From an uncultured Propionibacteriaceae bacterium (lineage in GTDB: Bacteria; Actinomycetota; Actinomycetes; Propionibacteriales; Propionibacteriaceae): a stretch of DNA of 10,341 bases. Below, piece after piece: positions 1 through 7,060 of the stretch. The stretch covers positions 1 to 10,341 of the forward strand of contig CALMAD010000304.1 in the NCBI GenBank assembly GCA_937859105.1, given 5' to 3'. Position numbers and translations under genes: made by a program. How positions within the stretch are numbered: position 1 is the stretch's first letter; the number at the start of each line of letters is the position of its first letter. The notes below the pieces were generated by a model. It saw only the letters and a list, made by a program, of their open reading frames with translations. It searched no databases and was not told the origin of the DNA.

Positions 1-5
1 GTCCC

Positions 6-53
6 GCTCGACTCAGACGCGGCTCGACTCCGACGCGGCTCGACTCCGGCGCC
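6..53. repeat. three-copy 16-bp tandem repeat upstream of mfd
   Basis: Three head-to-tail copies of a 16-bp unit lie at 6-21, 22-37 and 38-53. Copy 1 is GCTCGACTCAGACGCG. Copy 2 differs from it at one base, and copy 3 differs from copy 2 at two. The 16-bp period is not a multiple of three, so a repeat expansion here would shift any reading frame, which makes it unlikely to be coding. The array may continue beyond the left window edge. No function can be read from it. Confidence 0.75.
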
Positions 54-106
54 GGGCGCACCGGCCGGCGCGGCGGGCGTCCGGGGGCTGGTTTGGCGGG
101 ACGGGG

Positions 107-112
107 TAGGTT
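107..112 (+). promoter_or_regulatory. -10 box of a probable leaderless mfd promoter
   Basis: TAGGTT matches the actinobacterial TANNNT -10 pattern and ends 6 nt before the GTG start codon of mfd at 119. Transcription would therefore start at or next to the G of the start codon, giving a leaderless mRNA, which is common in actinobacteria. No convincing ribosome binding site precedes the GTG, which agrees with this. No clear -35 element is seen. Confidence 0.45.
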
Positions 113-118
113 GGTCCG

Positions 119-3100
119 GTGAATCTTTCGGGCCTCATCGAGCTCGTCGCCTCCGAACCCACCATCTCCGAACTCATGGACGCCGCGCGCGCCGGTTCGC
201 GCGCGACGCTGGACGTCGCCATGCCCGAGGCGATGCGTCCGCCGGTCGCGGCCGCGCTCGCCGGGCCGCGACCGTTGCTGCTCGTCACGTCCACGTACCG
301 CGAGGCCGAGACGCTGGCGTCCTCGCTCGACTCGCTGCTCGGGCCGGACGCCGTCGCCTACTACCCGGCCTGGGAGACGCTGCCGCACGAACGGCTGTCG
401 CCGCGCTCCGACACCGTCGGCCGCCGTCTCGAGGTGCTGCGCCGGCTCGCCGGCCACGACGAGCGCCCGGCGCCGCGGGTCATCGTCGCGCCGGTGCGCG
501 CGATCCTGCAGCCGCAGGTCAAGGGGCTGGGTTCGCTGCTGCCGGTGACGCTGGTCGCGGGGCACGACTACGACATCGACGACGTCGCCCGTGCGCTCGT
601 CGGGGCCGCCTACACGCGCGTCGACCTGGTCGAGCGGCGGGGCGAGTTCGCGGTCCGCGGCGGCATCATCGACGTCTTCCCGCCGACGGAGGAGCACCCG
701 GTCCGCGTCGACCTCTTCGGCGACACCGTCGAGGAGATCCGGCACTTCCAGGTCTCCGACCAGCGGTCGGAGGAAGACACGCTGCCCGAGATCACGGCGT
801 CCCCCTGCCGGGAGATGCTGATCACGGACGCCGTCCGCGAGCGCGCGCTCACGCACGCCCGCGACGGCCGGGTGCCCGGGCCGGTGCGCGAGCTGTTCGA
901 GCGGATCGCCGACGGCCACGCGGTCGACGGCATGGAGGCGCTCTCGGCGGCGCTCGTGGACGGGCTGGAGCTGCTCGTCGACGTCGTCCCCGACGACACG
1001 ATCGTGGCGGTGGCCGACCCCGAGAAGGTCCGCGCCCGCGCGCTGGAACTGCACGAGACGTCCCAGGAGTTCCTTCACGCCTCGTGGGAGGCGGCGGCCG
1101 AGGGCGGCGAGGCCCCGATCGACCTGGAGGCGTCGGCCTACCGGACGCTCGGCGAGGTCCGCACGCGCTCCCTCGGGCGCGGCCTGTCCTGGTGGACGAT
1201 GTCGGGCTTCGCCGAGGACCCGGAGTCCCTGCAGGTGCCAGCCAGCGAGAGCGAGGTCTTCCGCGGGGAGGTGGAGCGCGCGGTGACGGCGGTGACGGAC
1301 GCCGTGCACGAGGGCTGGCGCGTCGTCCTCGTCGCCGACAACAACGGCCGCGCCTCGCGCCTGCGCGAAGTGCTCGCGGACGCCGACCTGGCCGGCCGCG
1401 TCGAGATCCTCGTCGCCGACCTGCCGCACGGCTTCCGCGTCGAGTCGCTGAAGCTGGCGGTCTTCACCGCGGGCGACCTGTCCGGGCAGCGCGATGTCGA
1501 CAAGTCCACGCGCAAGATGCCCCGGCGGCGCAAGAACGCGATCGACCCCCTGGAGTTGAAGGCGGGCGACTACGTCGTCCACGAGCAGCACGGCGTCGGG
1601 CGCTACGTCGAGATGGTGCAGCGCACCGTCGGCGGCTCGACGCGCGAGTACCTGGTCGTGGAGTACGCGCCGAGCAAGCGCGGCCAGCCGGGCGACCGGC
1701 TATTCCTGCCGATGGACCAGCTCGATCAGGTCACCCGCTACGTCGGCGGCGAGGCGCCGGCGCTCGACAAGATGGGCGGAGCCGACTGGGCCAAGCGCAA
1801 GAGCCGGGCGCGCCGGGCCGTCCGGCAGATCGCGGCGGAGCTGATCAAGCTGTACGCCGCGCGGCAGGCGTCCCAGGGGCACGCGTTCGGCGCCGACACC
1901 GTCTGGCAGCGCGAACTCGAGGACGCCTTCAGCTACGTCGAGACCCCCGACCAGCTCTCGGCGATCAACGAGACGAAGTCCGACATGGAGCAGATCGTCC
2001 CGATGGACCGCCTCGTCTGCGGCGACGTGGGCTACGGCAAGACCGAGATCGCCCTGCGGGCGGCGTTCAAGGCGGTGATGGACGGCAAGCAGGTGGCGGT
2101 GCTCGTCCCGACGACGCTGCTCGTGCAGCAGCACTACGCCACGTTCGCCGACCGGTACGCCGGCTTCCCGGTCACGGTCGCGCAGCTCTCGCGCTTCCAG
2201 ACCTCGGCGGAGTCGAAGAAGACGATCGAGGGCATCGCCGACGGGTCGGTGGACGTCGTCATCGGCACGCACCGGCTGCTCTCGGACGCCGTGCAGTTCA
2301 AGGATCTCGGCCTCGTCGTCATCGACGAGGAGCAGCGGTTCGGCGTCGAGCACAAGGAGGCGCTGAAGAAGCTGCGGCTGAACGTCGACGTGCTGGCCAT
2401 GTCCGCGACGCCGATCCCGCGGACGCTGGAGATGGCCGTCACCGGCATCCGCGAGATGTCGGTGATCTCGACGCCGCCCGAGGAGCGGCACCCCGTCCTC
2501 ACGTTCGCCGGCCCCTACGACGACGGCCAGGTGCGCGCGGCGATCCGCCGCGAGCTGGCCCGCGAGGGGCAGGTCTTCTACATCCACAACCGCGTCGGCA
2601 CGATCGAGAAGGCCGCGGCGAAGCTGCGCGACCTCGTCCCGGAGGCGCGCGTCGCGGTCGCGCACGGACAGATGAATGAGAGCGCGCTCGAGCAGGTGAT
2701 GGTCGACTTCTGGGAGCGGCGGGCCGACGTCCTGGTCTGCACGACGATCGTCGAGGCCGGCCTCGACATCTCCACGGCCAACACGCTCATCATCGAGCGC
2801 GCCGACCTGCTGGGCCTGTCGCAGTTGCACCAGCTGCGCGGGCGGGTGGGCCGCGGCCGCGAGCGCGGTTATGCCTACTTCCTCTACCCGCCCGAGAAGC
2901 CGCTCACCGACACCGCGCACGACCGCCTCGCGACGATGGCCGCGCACGCCGACCTGGGCGCGGGCATGGCGATCGCGATGAAAGACCTGGAGATCCGCGG
3001 CGCCGGCAACCTGCTGGGCGGCGAGCAGTCGGGCCACATCGCCGACGTCGGGTTCGACCTCTACATCCGGCTGGTGGGGGAGGCGGTCGCCGACTTCCGC

Positions 3101-3574
3101 GGGGAGGACACCGAGCCCGAGCCCGAGATGAAGATCGAGCTGCCCGTCGAGGCGCACCTGCCGGTCGACTACGTCGAGTCCGAACGGCTGCGGCTGGAGA
3201 TGTACAAGCGGCTGGCGCAGGTGCGCAGCGAGGACGACCTCGCGGCCGTCCGCGCGGAGCTCACCGACCGCTACGGGACGCCGCCCGAGCCGGTCGAGGC
3301 GCTGCTCGAGGTCGCCCGCTTCCGCATCCTGTGCCGCAGCGTGGGGCTCACCGAGGTGATCTCGGCGGGGCAGAACATCCGGTTCAGCCCGGCGGACCTC
3401 CCCGACTCGCGCGTGCTGCGGCTGGGCCGGCTGTACCCGGGCTCGAAGGTGCTGAAGGCGTCTCGACAGGTGCTGCTGCCGCGGCCGGTCACCCGGCCGA
3501 TCGGCGGCCAGCCCGTCAAGGACGCCGTCCTGCTGGCGTGGGCCACGAAGGCCGTCACCGACCTCTTCGCCTGA
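119..3574 (+). CDS. mfd: transcription-repair coupling factor Mfd
   Basis: This 1151-residue protein has the usual Mfd length. Mfd is a cytoplasmic ATP-dependent DNA translocase that binds RNA polymerase stalled at lesions, releases it and recruits UvrA for nucleotide excision repair. Domains in order: a UvrB-like N-terminal part (about 1-340); an RNA-polymerase-interacting CarD-like domain starting near 479 (ELKAGDYVVHEQHGVGRY); and a RecG-like translocase with Walker A GDVGYGKT (635-642), the DEEQ box (736-739), motif SATPIPRT (762-769) and motif VI QLRGRVGR (905-912). A C-terminal TRCF/D7 autoinhibitory region follows from about 1003 to 1105. All key helicase motifs are intact. The GTG start at 119 is chosen because the N-terminus MNLSGLIEL is typical of actinobacterial Mfd and a -10 box sits at leaderless distance. 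No clear terminator follows the stop. Confidence 0.97.
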   Translation: MNLSGLIELVASEPTISELMDAARAGSRATLDVAMPEAMRPPVAAALAGPRPLLLVTSTYREAETLASSLDSLLGPDAVAYYPAWETLPHERLSPRSDTVGRRLEVLRRLAGHDERPAPRVIVAPVRAILQPQVKGLGSLLPVTLVAGHDYDIDDVARALVGAAYTRVDLVERRGEFAVRGGIIDVFPPTEEHPVRVDLFGDTVEEIRHFQVSDQRSEEDTLPEITASPCREMLITDAVRERALTHARDGRVPGPVRELFERIADGHAVDGMEALSAALVDGLELLVDVVPDDTIVAVADPEKVRARALELHETSQEFLHASWEAAAEGGEAPIDLEASAYRTLGEVRTRSLGRGLSWWTMSGFAEDPESLQVPASESEVFRGEVERAVTAVTDAVHEGWRVVLVADNNGRASRLREVLADADLAGRVEILVADLPHGFRVESLKLAVFTAGDLSGQRDVDKSTRKMPRRRKNAIDPLELKAGDYVVHEQHGVGRYVEMVQRTVGGSTREYLVVEYAPSKRGQPGDRLFLPMDQLDQVTRYVGGEAPALDKMGGADWAKRKSRARRAVRQIAAELIKLYAARQASQGHAFGADTVWQRELEDAFSYVETPDQLSAINETKSDMEQIVPMDRLVCGDVGYGKTEIALRAAFKAVMDGKQVAVLVPTTLLVQQHYATFADRYAGFPVTVAQLSRFQTSAESKKTIEGIADGSVDVVIGTHRLLSDAVQFKDLGLVVIDEEQRFGVEHKEALKKLRLNVDVLAMSATPIPRTLEMAVTGIREMSVISTPPEERHPVLTFAGPYDDGQVRAAIRRELAREGQVFYIHNRVGTIEKAAAKLRDLVPEARVAVAHGQMNESALEQVMVDFWERRADVLVCTTIVEAGLDISTANTLIIERADLLGLSQLHQLRGRVGRGRERGYAYFLYPPEKPLTDTAHDRLATMAAHADLGAGMAIAMKDLEIRGAGNLLGGEQSGHIADVGFDLYIRLVGEAVADFRGEDTEPEPEMKIELPVEAHLPVDYVESERLRLEMYKRLAQVRSEDDLAAVRAELTDRYGTPPEPVEALLEVARFRILCRSVGLTEVISAGQNIRFSPADLPDSRVLRLGRLYPGSKVLKASRQVLLPRPVTRPIGGQPVKDAVLLAWATKAVTDLFA

Positions 3575-3653
3575 CACCCGAGATCGTCGCTGTGGGCAAC
3601 CAATCCGGCCCCTCGTCCGTAGTGCAGGCAGAAAACCACGACGGGAGGACGAG

Positions 3654-3921
3654 CTGGGCGCAGCAGCGGGCAGCCGCGAGGCGTCGTTCACGGCGTTCAT
3701 GCTGGACGCCGCCCTGCGGACGCTGGGTGCCTGGGAGTCCGACGGCGGGTGGACCAGGGACCTCGGGGCGCGGCGTCCCCCAGGCGCCGGACGCGGTGGG
3801 CGAGCTGCCGGGCCACGGCACGGTGCTGCTCGTGTCCGGTCCGGCAACCGCCGGCGGGCCGGGCACCCTGAGGATCGCGTGGCGCGACTCCCGGGGAACG
3901 GCTCACTCGGTGGAAGGCTGA
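3654..3921 (+). pseudogene. possible short unknown gene interrupted by a one-base frameshift
   Basis: From about 3651 to 3765 one frame has strongly coding-like codons with nearly all G/C third positions, reading FTAFMLDAALRTLGAWESDG and on. From about 3780 to the TGA at 3919-3921 the next frame has the same signature (GELPGHGTVLLVSGPATAGG, then GTLRIAWRDSRGTAHSVEG). Removing one base from the G4 run at 3765-3768 or the C5 run at 3777-3781 joins them into one ORF of about 88 residues. A GGGAGG ribosome binding site (3643-3648) sits 5 nt before an in-frame CTG at 3654; the first ATG is at 3699 and would give about 73 residues. I do not recognise the protein; there is no signal peptide or membrane segment. 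It could be a decayed gene, a sequencing error in a homopolymer, or a programmed +1 frameshift. Confidence 0.45.
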
Positions 3922-3927
3922 TGCCGC

Positions 3928-3933
3928 TAAGAT
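3928..3933 (+). promoter_or_regulatory. -10 box for the lipoprotein-mazG operon
   Basis: TAAGAT is a near-consensus -10 hexamer in an otherwise GC-rich stretch, with transcription expected to start near 3939-3941. This gives a 5' leader of about 55 nt before the lipoprotein start at 3996. No clear -35 hexamer is visible at the right distance. Confidence 0.5.
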
Positions 3934-3939
3934 CGCGAT

Positions 3940-3957
3940 GAGCCCGCCGAGGGGCTC
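3940..3957 (+). other. small hairpin at the 5' end of the lipoprotein leader
   Basis: A perfect 6-bp inverted repeat GAGCCC (3940-3945) / GGGCTC (3952-3957) encloses a 6-nt loop. If the TAAGAT promoter is right, this stem is at the extreme 5' end of the transcript, where it could protect the mRNA. It does not cover the ribosome binding site at 3980-3986. In a genome this rich in GC, short stems also arise by chance. Confidence 0.3.
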
Positions 3958-3979
3958 GGGCCGGTCCGCACCGCACGAT

Positions 3980-3986
3980 GGAGGAG
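3980..3986 (+). promoter_or_regulatory. ribosome binding site that decides the lipoprotein start
   Basis: GGAGGAG lies 9 nt before the ATG at 3996. It overlaps an earlier in-frame ATG (3978), so that ATG cannot use it. Starting at 3996 also places a clean lipoprotein signal peptide at the very N-terminus. Confidence 0.7.
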
Positions 3987-3995
3987 CATCCCACG

Positions 3996-4517
3996 ATGAA
4001 CAAGGCAGTCCACGCACTCGCGGCCGTCACGTTGGGTGCGTTGGCACTCGTGGGTTGCGCGGCGCAGAACCCGAACGACGCGGCGATCGTGGGCAACACG
4101 CAGGTGCGCGAGGCCGACGTCGACCAGACCGTCGCCGAGCTGCTCGCCGCCACCCAGGCTCAGCCGGGCCAACTCCGGCTCGCCGTGGTGAACACCCTCA
4201 TCAACGGGCAGGTCGCCCAGCAGTTGGCGTCGACCAACAACGTGCCGCTGACCGACGAGGCGCGCGCCGAGATCGTCAAGCAGGTGCCCGAGCTCGTGCA
4301 GCTCTCGCAGACCGAGGGCGGCCGCCGCTACGTCGACAACGCGACCGACTACGTGATCGTCGCCCGCAAACTGGGCCAGGACAAGTACCTCACTGAGTGC
4401 TCGCGCATGCAGATCTCGGTGAACCCGCGCTACGGCTCGTGGGTGCCGGACGCCTGCCAGCTCAGCGGCGCGAGCGGCAGCCTGTCGCGCGTCGCGCCCA
4501 CGATGCCGAACCCGTGA
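3996..4517 (+). CDS. SurA_N-like lipoprotein between mfd and mazG
   Basis: A 173-residue predicted lipoprotein. The signal peptide MNKAVHALAAVTLGALALVGC has a short basic N-region, a hydrophobic core and a lipobox LVGC with the lipidated Cys at 21, so the mature protein should be anchored on the outer face of the membrane. Residues about 31-60 (IVGNTQVREADVDQTVAELL) resemble the start of SurA/PrsA-type chaperone N-domains. The rest is mostly helical, with a conserved-looking tail VNPRYGSW (142-149). No peptidyl-prolyl isomerase domain is present. Cys135 and Cys154 could form a disulfide outside the cell. A SurA N-domain lipoprotein next to mfd and mazG is a recurrent actinobacterial arrangement (LpqU occupies this area in mycobacteria), but its client is unknown. 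mazG begins 7 nt after its stop, so the two are very likely co-transcribed. Confidence 0.85.
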   Translation: MNKAVHALAAVTLGALALVGCAAQNPNDAAIVGNTQVREADVDQTVAELLAATQAQPGQLRLAVVNTLINGQVAQQLASTNNVPLTDEARAEIVKQVPELVQLSQTEGGRRYVDNATDYVIVARKLGQDKYLTECSRMQISVNPRYGSWVPDACQLSGASGSLSRVAPTMPNP

Positions 4518-4524
4518 TCGCGTC

Positions 4525-5142
4525 GTGAGCGAGGCGCGGCACCCCGGGCTCGACCGGCTCGCGGAGGTCATGCACGCCATCCGCTCCGGCTGTCCGTGGG
4601 ACGCCGGGCAGACCCACGCGTCTCTCGTCACCTACCTGGTGGAGGAGACGGCGGAGGTCGTCGAGGCGATCGAGGCCGGCGACGACGTCGACCTGCGCGA
4701 GGAGTTGGGCGACCTGTTGCTGCAGGTGTTCTTCCACGCCGAGATCGCGGCCGAAGAGGGCCGGTTCGACATCGACGACGTCGCCGGCCAGATCGCCGAC
4801 AAGCTCGAACGCCGCCACCCGTACGTGTTCTCCGACGCGGACGTCCCCGACGACCTCAACGCGTTCTGGGAGCGGCGCAAGAAGGCCGAGAAGGGTCGTC
4901 GGTCCGCCCTCGACGGCATCCCCGGCCCGCTGGCGACGCTGGCCAGGGCGTCCAAGGTCGTGAGCCGTGCGCGGACGCACGGCGTCGGCGTCCCGCTGCC
5001 CGACGAACCGATCGACGCGGACGCCGTCGGTCGCGGCGTCCTGGCGTTGGTCGCGCGGGCGCAGGCGTCCGGCGTGGACGCCGACCAGGCGACGCGCGCG
5101 GCCCTGCGCGCGCTGGAGGAGGGGCTGCGAGCCTCCGAGTGA
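4525..5142 (+). CDS. mazG: nucleoside triphosphate pyrophosphohydrolase MazG
   Basis: MazG hydrolyses (d)NTPs to monophosphate and pyrophosphate and helps remove damaged nucleotides. This 205-residue protein has the complete first MazG domain: GCPWDAGQTH (22-31), the Mg-binding pattern EExxE at Glu40, Glu41 and Glu44, then ExxD at Glu60 and Asp63, and KLERRHPYVF. E. coli MazG (about 263 residues) and the mycobacterial protein (about 325) carry more. Here the second domain is cut down to a short tail without a second EExxE/ExxD set, so only one catalytic site per chain is expected. The GTG start at 4525 is the first in-frame start after the lipoprotein stop; no good ribosome binding site is seen, so translation probably couples to the upstream gene. 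Confidence 0.93.
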   Translation: MSEARHPGLDRLAEVMHAIRSGCPWDAGQTHASLVTYLVEETAEVVEAIEAGDDVDLREELGDLLLQVFFHAEIAAEEGRFDIDDVAGQIADKLERRHPYVFSDADVPDDLNAFWERRKKAEKGRRSALDGIPGPLATLARASKVVSRARTHGVGVPLPDEPIDADAVGRGVLALVARAQASGVDADQATRAALRALEEGLRASE

Positions 5143-5175
5143 TCCCACTCAGCCGGGTCGGCCTGGGTGGTGAAG

Positions 5176-5191
5176 ATACCCCGGGGGGTAT
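5176..5191. promoter_or_regulatory. palindromic operator of CsoR/CstR type overlapping a -10 region
   Basis: ATACCCC-GG-GGGGTAT is a perfect 7-bp inverted repeat with a 2-nt centre. G/C tracts flanked by ATA/TAT are the style of operator known for the CsoR/CstR family. The right arm runs into TATATC/TATCGT (5189-5196), a plausible -10 for the Cys-rich gene and reductase, so a bound repressor would block RNA polymerase. A degenerate copy with the same geometry lies in front of the repressor gene at 7367-7382. Confidence 0.7.
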
Positions 5192-5200
5192 ATCGTTGGG

Positions 5201-5227
5201 GCGGCCGTCCCGCGAGGGGTCGGCCGC
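5201..5227 (+). other. 5'-leader hairpin of the persulfide operon
   Basis: GCGGCCG (5201-5207) and CGGCCGC (5221-5227) are perfectly complementary. After a single T-T mismatch, CCC (5209-5211) can pair with GGG (5217-5219) around a 5-nt loop. The predicted transcript start (about 5200-5203) puts this stem at the very 5' end of the mRNA, 7 nt upstream of the ribosome binding site GAGGGAG at 5235-5241. It could be a 5' stabiliser or, alternatively, a U-less terminator for the mazG operon upstream. Confidence 0.45.
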
Positions 5228-5246
5228 GAGACGCGAGGGAGCGAGA

Positions 5247-5405
5247 ATGTGTCGTCCGGTGACCTGTCAGAAGTGCGGCAAGACGACGTGGGCGGGGTGC
5301 GGCCAGCACGTGGCCCAGGTGCGCGCGGGGGTGGCCCCGGGCCAGTGGTGCACGTGCGAGCGGACGCCGTCCGGCGGGTTCCTGAGCCGCCTGCTCGGCC
5401 GATGA
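5247..5405 (+). CDS. 52-residue Cys-rich (probable metal- or sulfur-binding) miniprotein
   Basis: The protein starts MCRPVTCQKCGKTTWAGCGQ and ends GGFLSRLLGR. It has six cysteines (2, 7, 10, 18, 35, 37) and His21, with CxxC at 7-10 and CxC at 35-37, which would suit a zinc-ribbon-like or thiol-rich fold. No signal peptide or membrane segment is seen, so it is cytoplasmic. The ATG at 5247 has the ribosome binding site GAGGGAG 5 nt upstream. I recall similar tiny proteins with the pattern CxxCGKxTWxGCGQHV in many bacteria and some fungi, without a known function; this is memory, not a search. It is first in an operon behind a CstR-type operator and overlaps the persulfide reductase start by ATGA. 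A role in persulfide carriage, sensing or metal handling is inference only. Confidence 0.8.
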   Translation: MCRPVTCQKCGKTTWAGCGQHVAQVRAGVAPGQWCTCERTPSGGFLSRLLGR

Positions 5406-7060
5406 GCGCGACGCAATCCGAAGGCGCGCCGGAGCCGCGCCGGGTCGTCGTGGTGGGTGGCGTGGCCGGCGGCATGTCAGCCGCCACGCGGCTGCGCCGC
5501 CTCGACGAGCGGGCGGTCATCACCGTCTTCGAGCGGGGCGGGTACGTGTCGTTCGCGAACTGCGGGCTGCCCTACCACATCGGCGGCGTCATCGCCGAGC
5601 GGGACGCCCTGCTGCTGCAGACGCCCGCGTCGCTGGGGCGCCGCTTCGGCCTCGACGTCCGCGTCGGGCACGAGGTGGTCGGCATCGACCGCACGGCGCG
5701 CACCGTCCGCGTCCGCGAGGTCGCGACGGGCCGCGAGTTCGACGAGCCGTACGACGACCTGATCCTGTCGCCGGGGGCGTCCCCGATCGTGCCGGACATC
5801 CCGGGGGCCGAGCGGGCGCGCACGCTGCGCACCATCGAGGACACCGACGCGCTGGTGGCGGCCCTCGCCGCCGAACCCCGGACGGCCGTGGTGATCGGCG
5901 GCGGGTTCATCGGGCTGGAGGTCGCCGAGAACCTGGTGCATCGCGGCCTCGACGTCACGGTCGTCGAACTCGCCGACCAGGTGCTCGCGCCGCTCGATCC
6001 CGAGCTGGCCGCGCTCGTCGCCGACGAGCTCGCCGGCCACGGCGTCCGGGTGGCGACCGGAGTGTCGGTCACCGCGATCGGGCCCGCGGACGTCATGCTC
6101 TCGACGGGCGAGCGGCTGCCCGCCGACCTCGTCGTCGCGGCGATCGGCGTCCGGCCCGACTCGCGGCTCGCCGCCGACGCGGGCCTCGCGGTCAACGACC
6201 GCGGCGGCATCGTCGTGGACGACCATCAGCGCACCTCCGACGAGCACATCTTCGCGGTGGGGGACGCGGCTCAGAAGGCCGACGCCGTCTCGGGCGGGGG
6301 CGCGATGGTGCCGCTCGCGCAGACCGCGAACCGCCACGGACGCCTCGTCGCCGACGTGATCTGCGGCCGGGAGATCGCGTCGCGGCCGGTGCTGGGGACG
6401 GCGATCGTCCGGGTGTTCGGGCTGGCCGCCGCCACGACCGGCTGGAACGAGAAGCGGCTGCGCGCGGCCGGACGCCCCTACCGGGCCATCCACGCGCATC
6501 CAGGCTCGCACGCCGGGTACTACCCGGGTGCCGAGACGCTGCATCTGAAGCTGCTCGTCGACCCCGCGACCGACGCGATCCTCGGCGCGCAAGGCGTCGG
6601 CCGGGACGGCGTCGACAAGCGCATCGACGTGATCGCGACGGCGATGGCGGGCGGCGTGACGGCGTCCGGGCTGGCGGATCTGGAGCTCGCGTACGCGCCC
6701 CAGTTCGGCTCGGCGAAGGATCCGGTGACGATGCTGGGCTTCATCGCGGACAACCTGGCGTCGGGGCGAGCCGACTCCGTGCAGTGGCACGAGGTGGCGG
6801 ACGAGCAGCGGCGCGGGGTGCCCGTGGTCGACGTCCGGACGCCCGCCGAGTTCGAGCGCGGCCACATCCCCGGCTCGGTGAACGTGCCGGTGGACGAGCT
6901 GCGCGACCGGCTCGACGAGGTCCCCGAGGGGGACGTCATCGTCACGTGCCAGGTCGGCCTGCGCGGGCACGTCGCCGAGAGCCTGTTGGCCCAGCACGGA
7001 CGCCGCGTCCGCAACCTGGACGGCGGCTACCTCACCTGGTCCGCCCTCAGGCCGGGGTGA
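5402..7060 (+). CDS. CoA-disulfide / persulfide reductase fused to a rhodanese domain
   Basis: This 552-residue flavoprotein belongs to the CoADR-RHD / NADH-dependent persulfide reductase group, which reduces CoA-disulfide, CoA-persulfide or polysulfide with NAD(P)H. Visible features: the FAD-binding GGVAGG (19-24); the single catalytic Cys54 in SFANCGLPYH, the hallmark of CoADR rather than CxxxxC disulfide reductases; the NAD(P)H-binding GGGFIG (166-171); the second FAD motif FAVGDAA (284-290); and a dimerisation domain with AYAPQFGSAKDPV. A rhodanese domain runs from about 457 to the end, with active-site loop CQVGLRG (Cys516). Both catalytic cysteines are present, so sulfur relay between rhodanese and reductase is plausible. 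The ATG at 5402 overlaps the upstream stop (ATGA) and has no ribosome binding site of its own, suggesting translational coupling. The end is 20 nt from the convergent repressor gene. NADH oxidase is less likely because of the rhodanese and the neighbours. Confidence 0.92.
   Translation: MSATQSEGAPEPRRVVVVGGVAGGMSAATRLRRLDERAVITVFERGGYVSFANCGLPYHIGGVIAERDALLLQTPASLGRRFGLDVRVGHEVVGIDRTARTVRVREVATGREFDEPYDDLILSPGASPIVPDIPGAERARTLRTIEDTDALVAALAAEPRTAVVIGGGFIGLEVAENLVHRGLDVTVVELADQVLAPLDPELAALVADELAGHGVRVATGVSVTAIGPADVMLSTGERLPADLVVAAIGVRPDSRLAADAGLAVNDRGGIVVDDHQRTSDEHIFAVGDAAQKADAVSGGGAMVPLAQTANRHGRLVADVICGREIASRPVLGTAIVRVFGLAAATTGWNEKRLRAAGRPYRAIHAHPGSHAGYYPGAETLHLKLLVDPATDAILGAQGVGRDGVDKRIDVIATAMAGGVTASGLADLELAYAPQFGSAKDPVTMLGFIADNLASGRADSVQWHEVADEQRRGVPVVDVRTPAEFERGHIPGSVNVPVDELRDRLDEVPEGDVIVTCQVGLRGHVAESLLAQHGRRVRNLDGGYLTWSALRPG

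Noticed and set aside
1700..4153. 817-codon open frame on the minus strand opposite mfd
   Set aside because: It is antisense to the well-supported mfd, with low-complexity Arg/Asp/Leu/Val-rich content typical of mirror frames in GC-rich genes, and no recognisable motif.
5477..6997. 506-codon open frame opposite the persulfide reductase
   Set aside because: It is a composition shadow of the real gene, His/Arg/Asp-rich with no motif.
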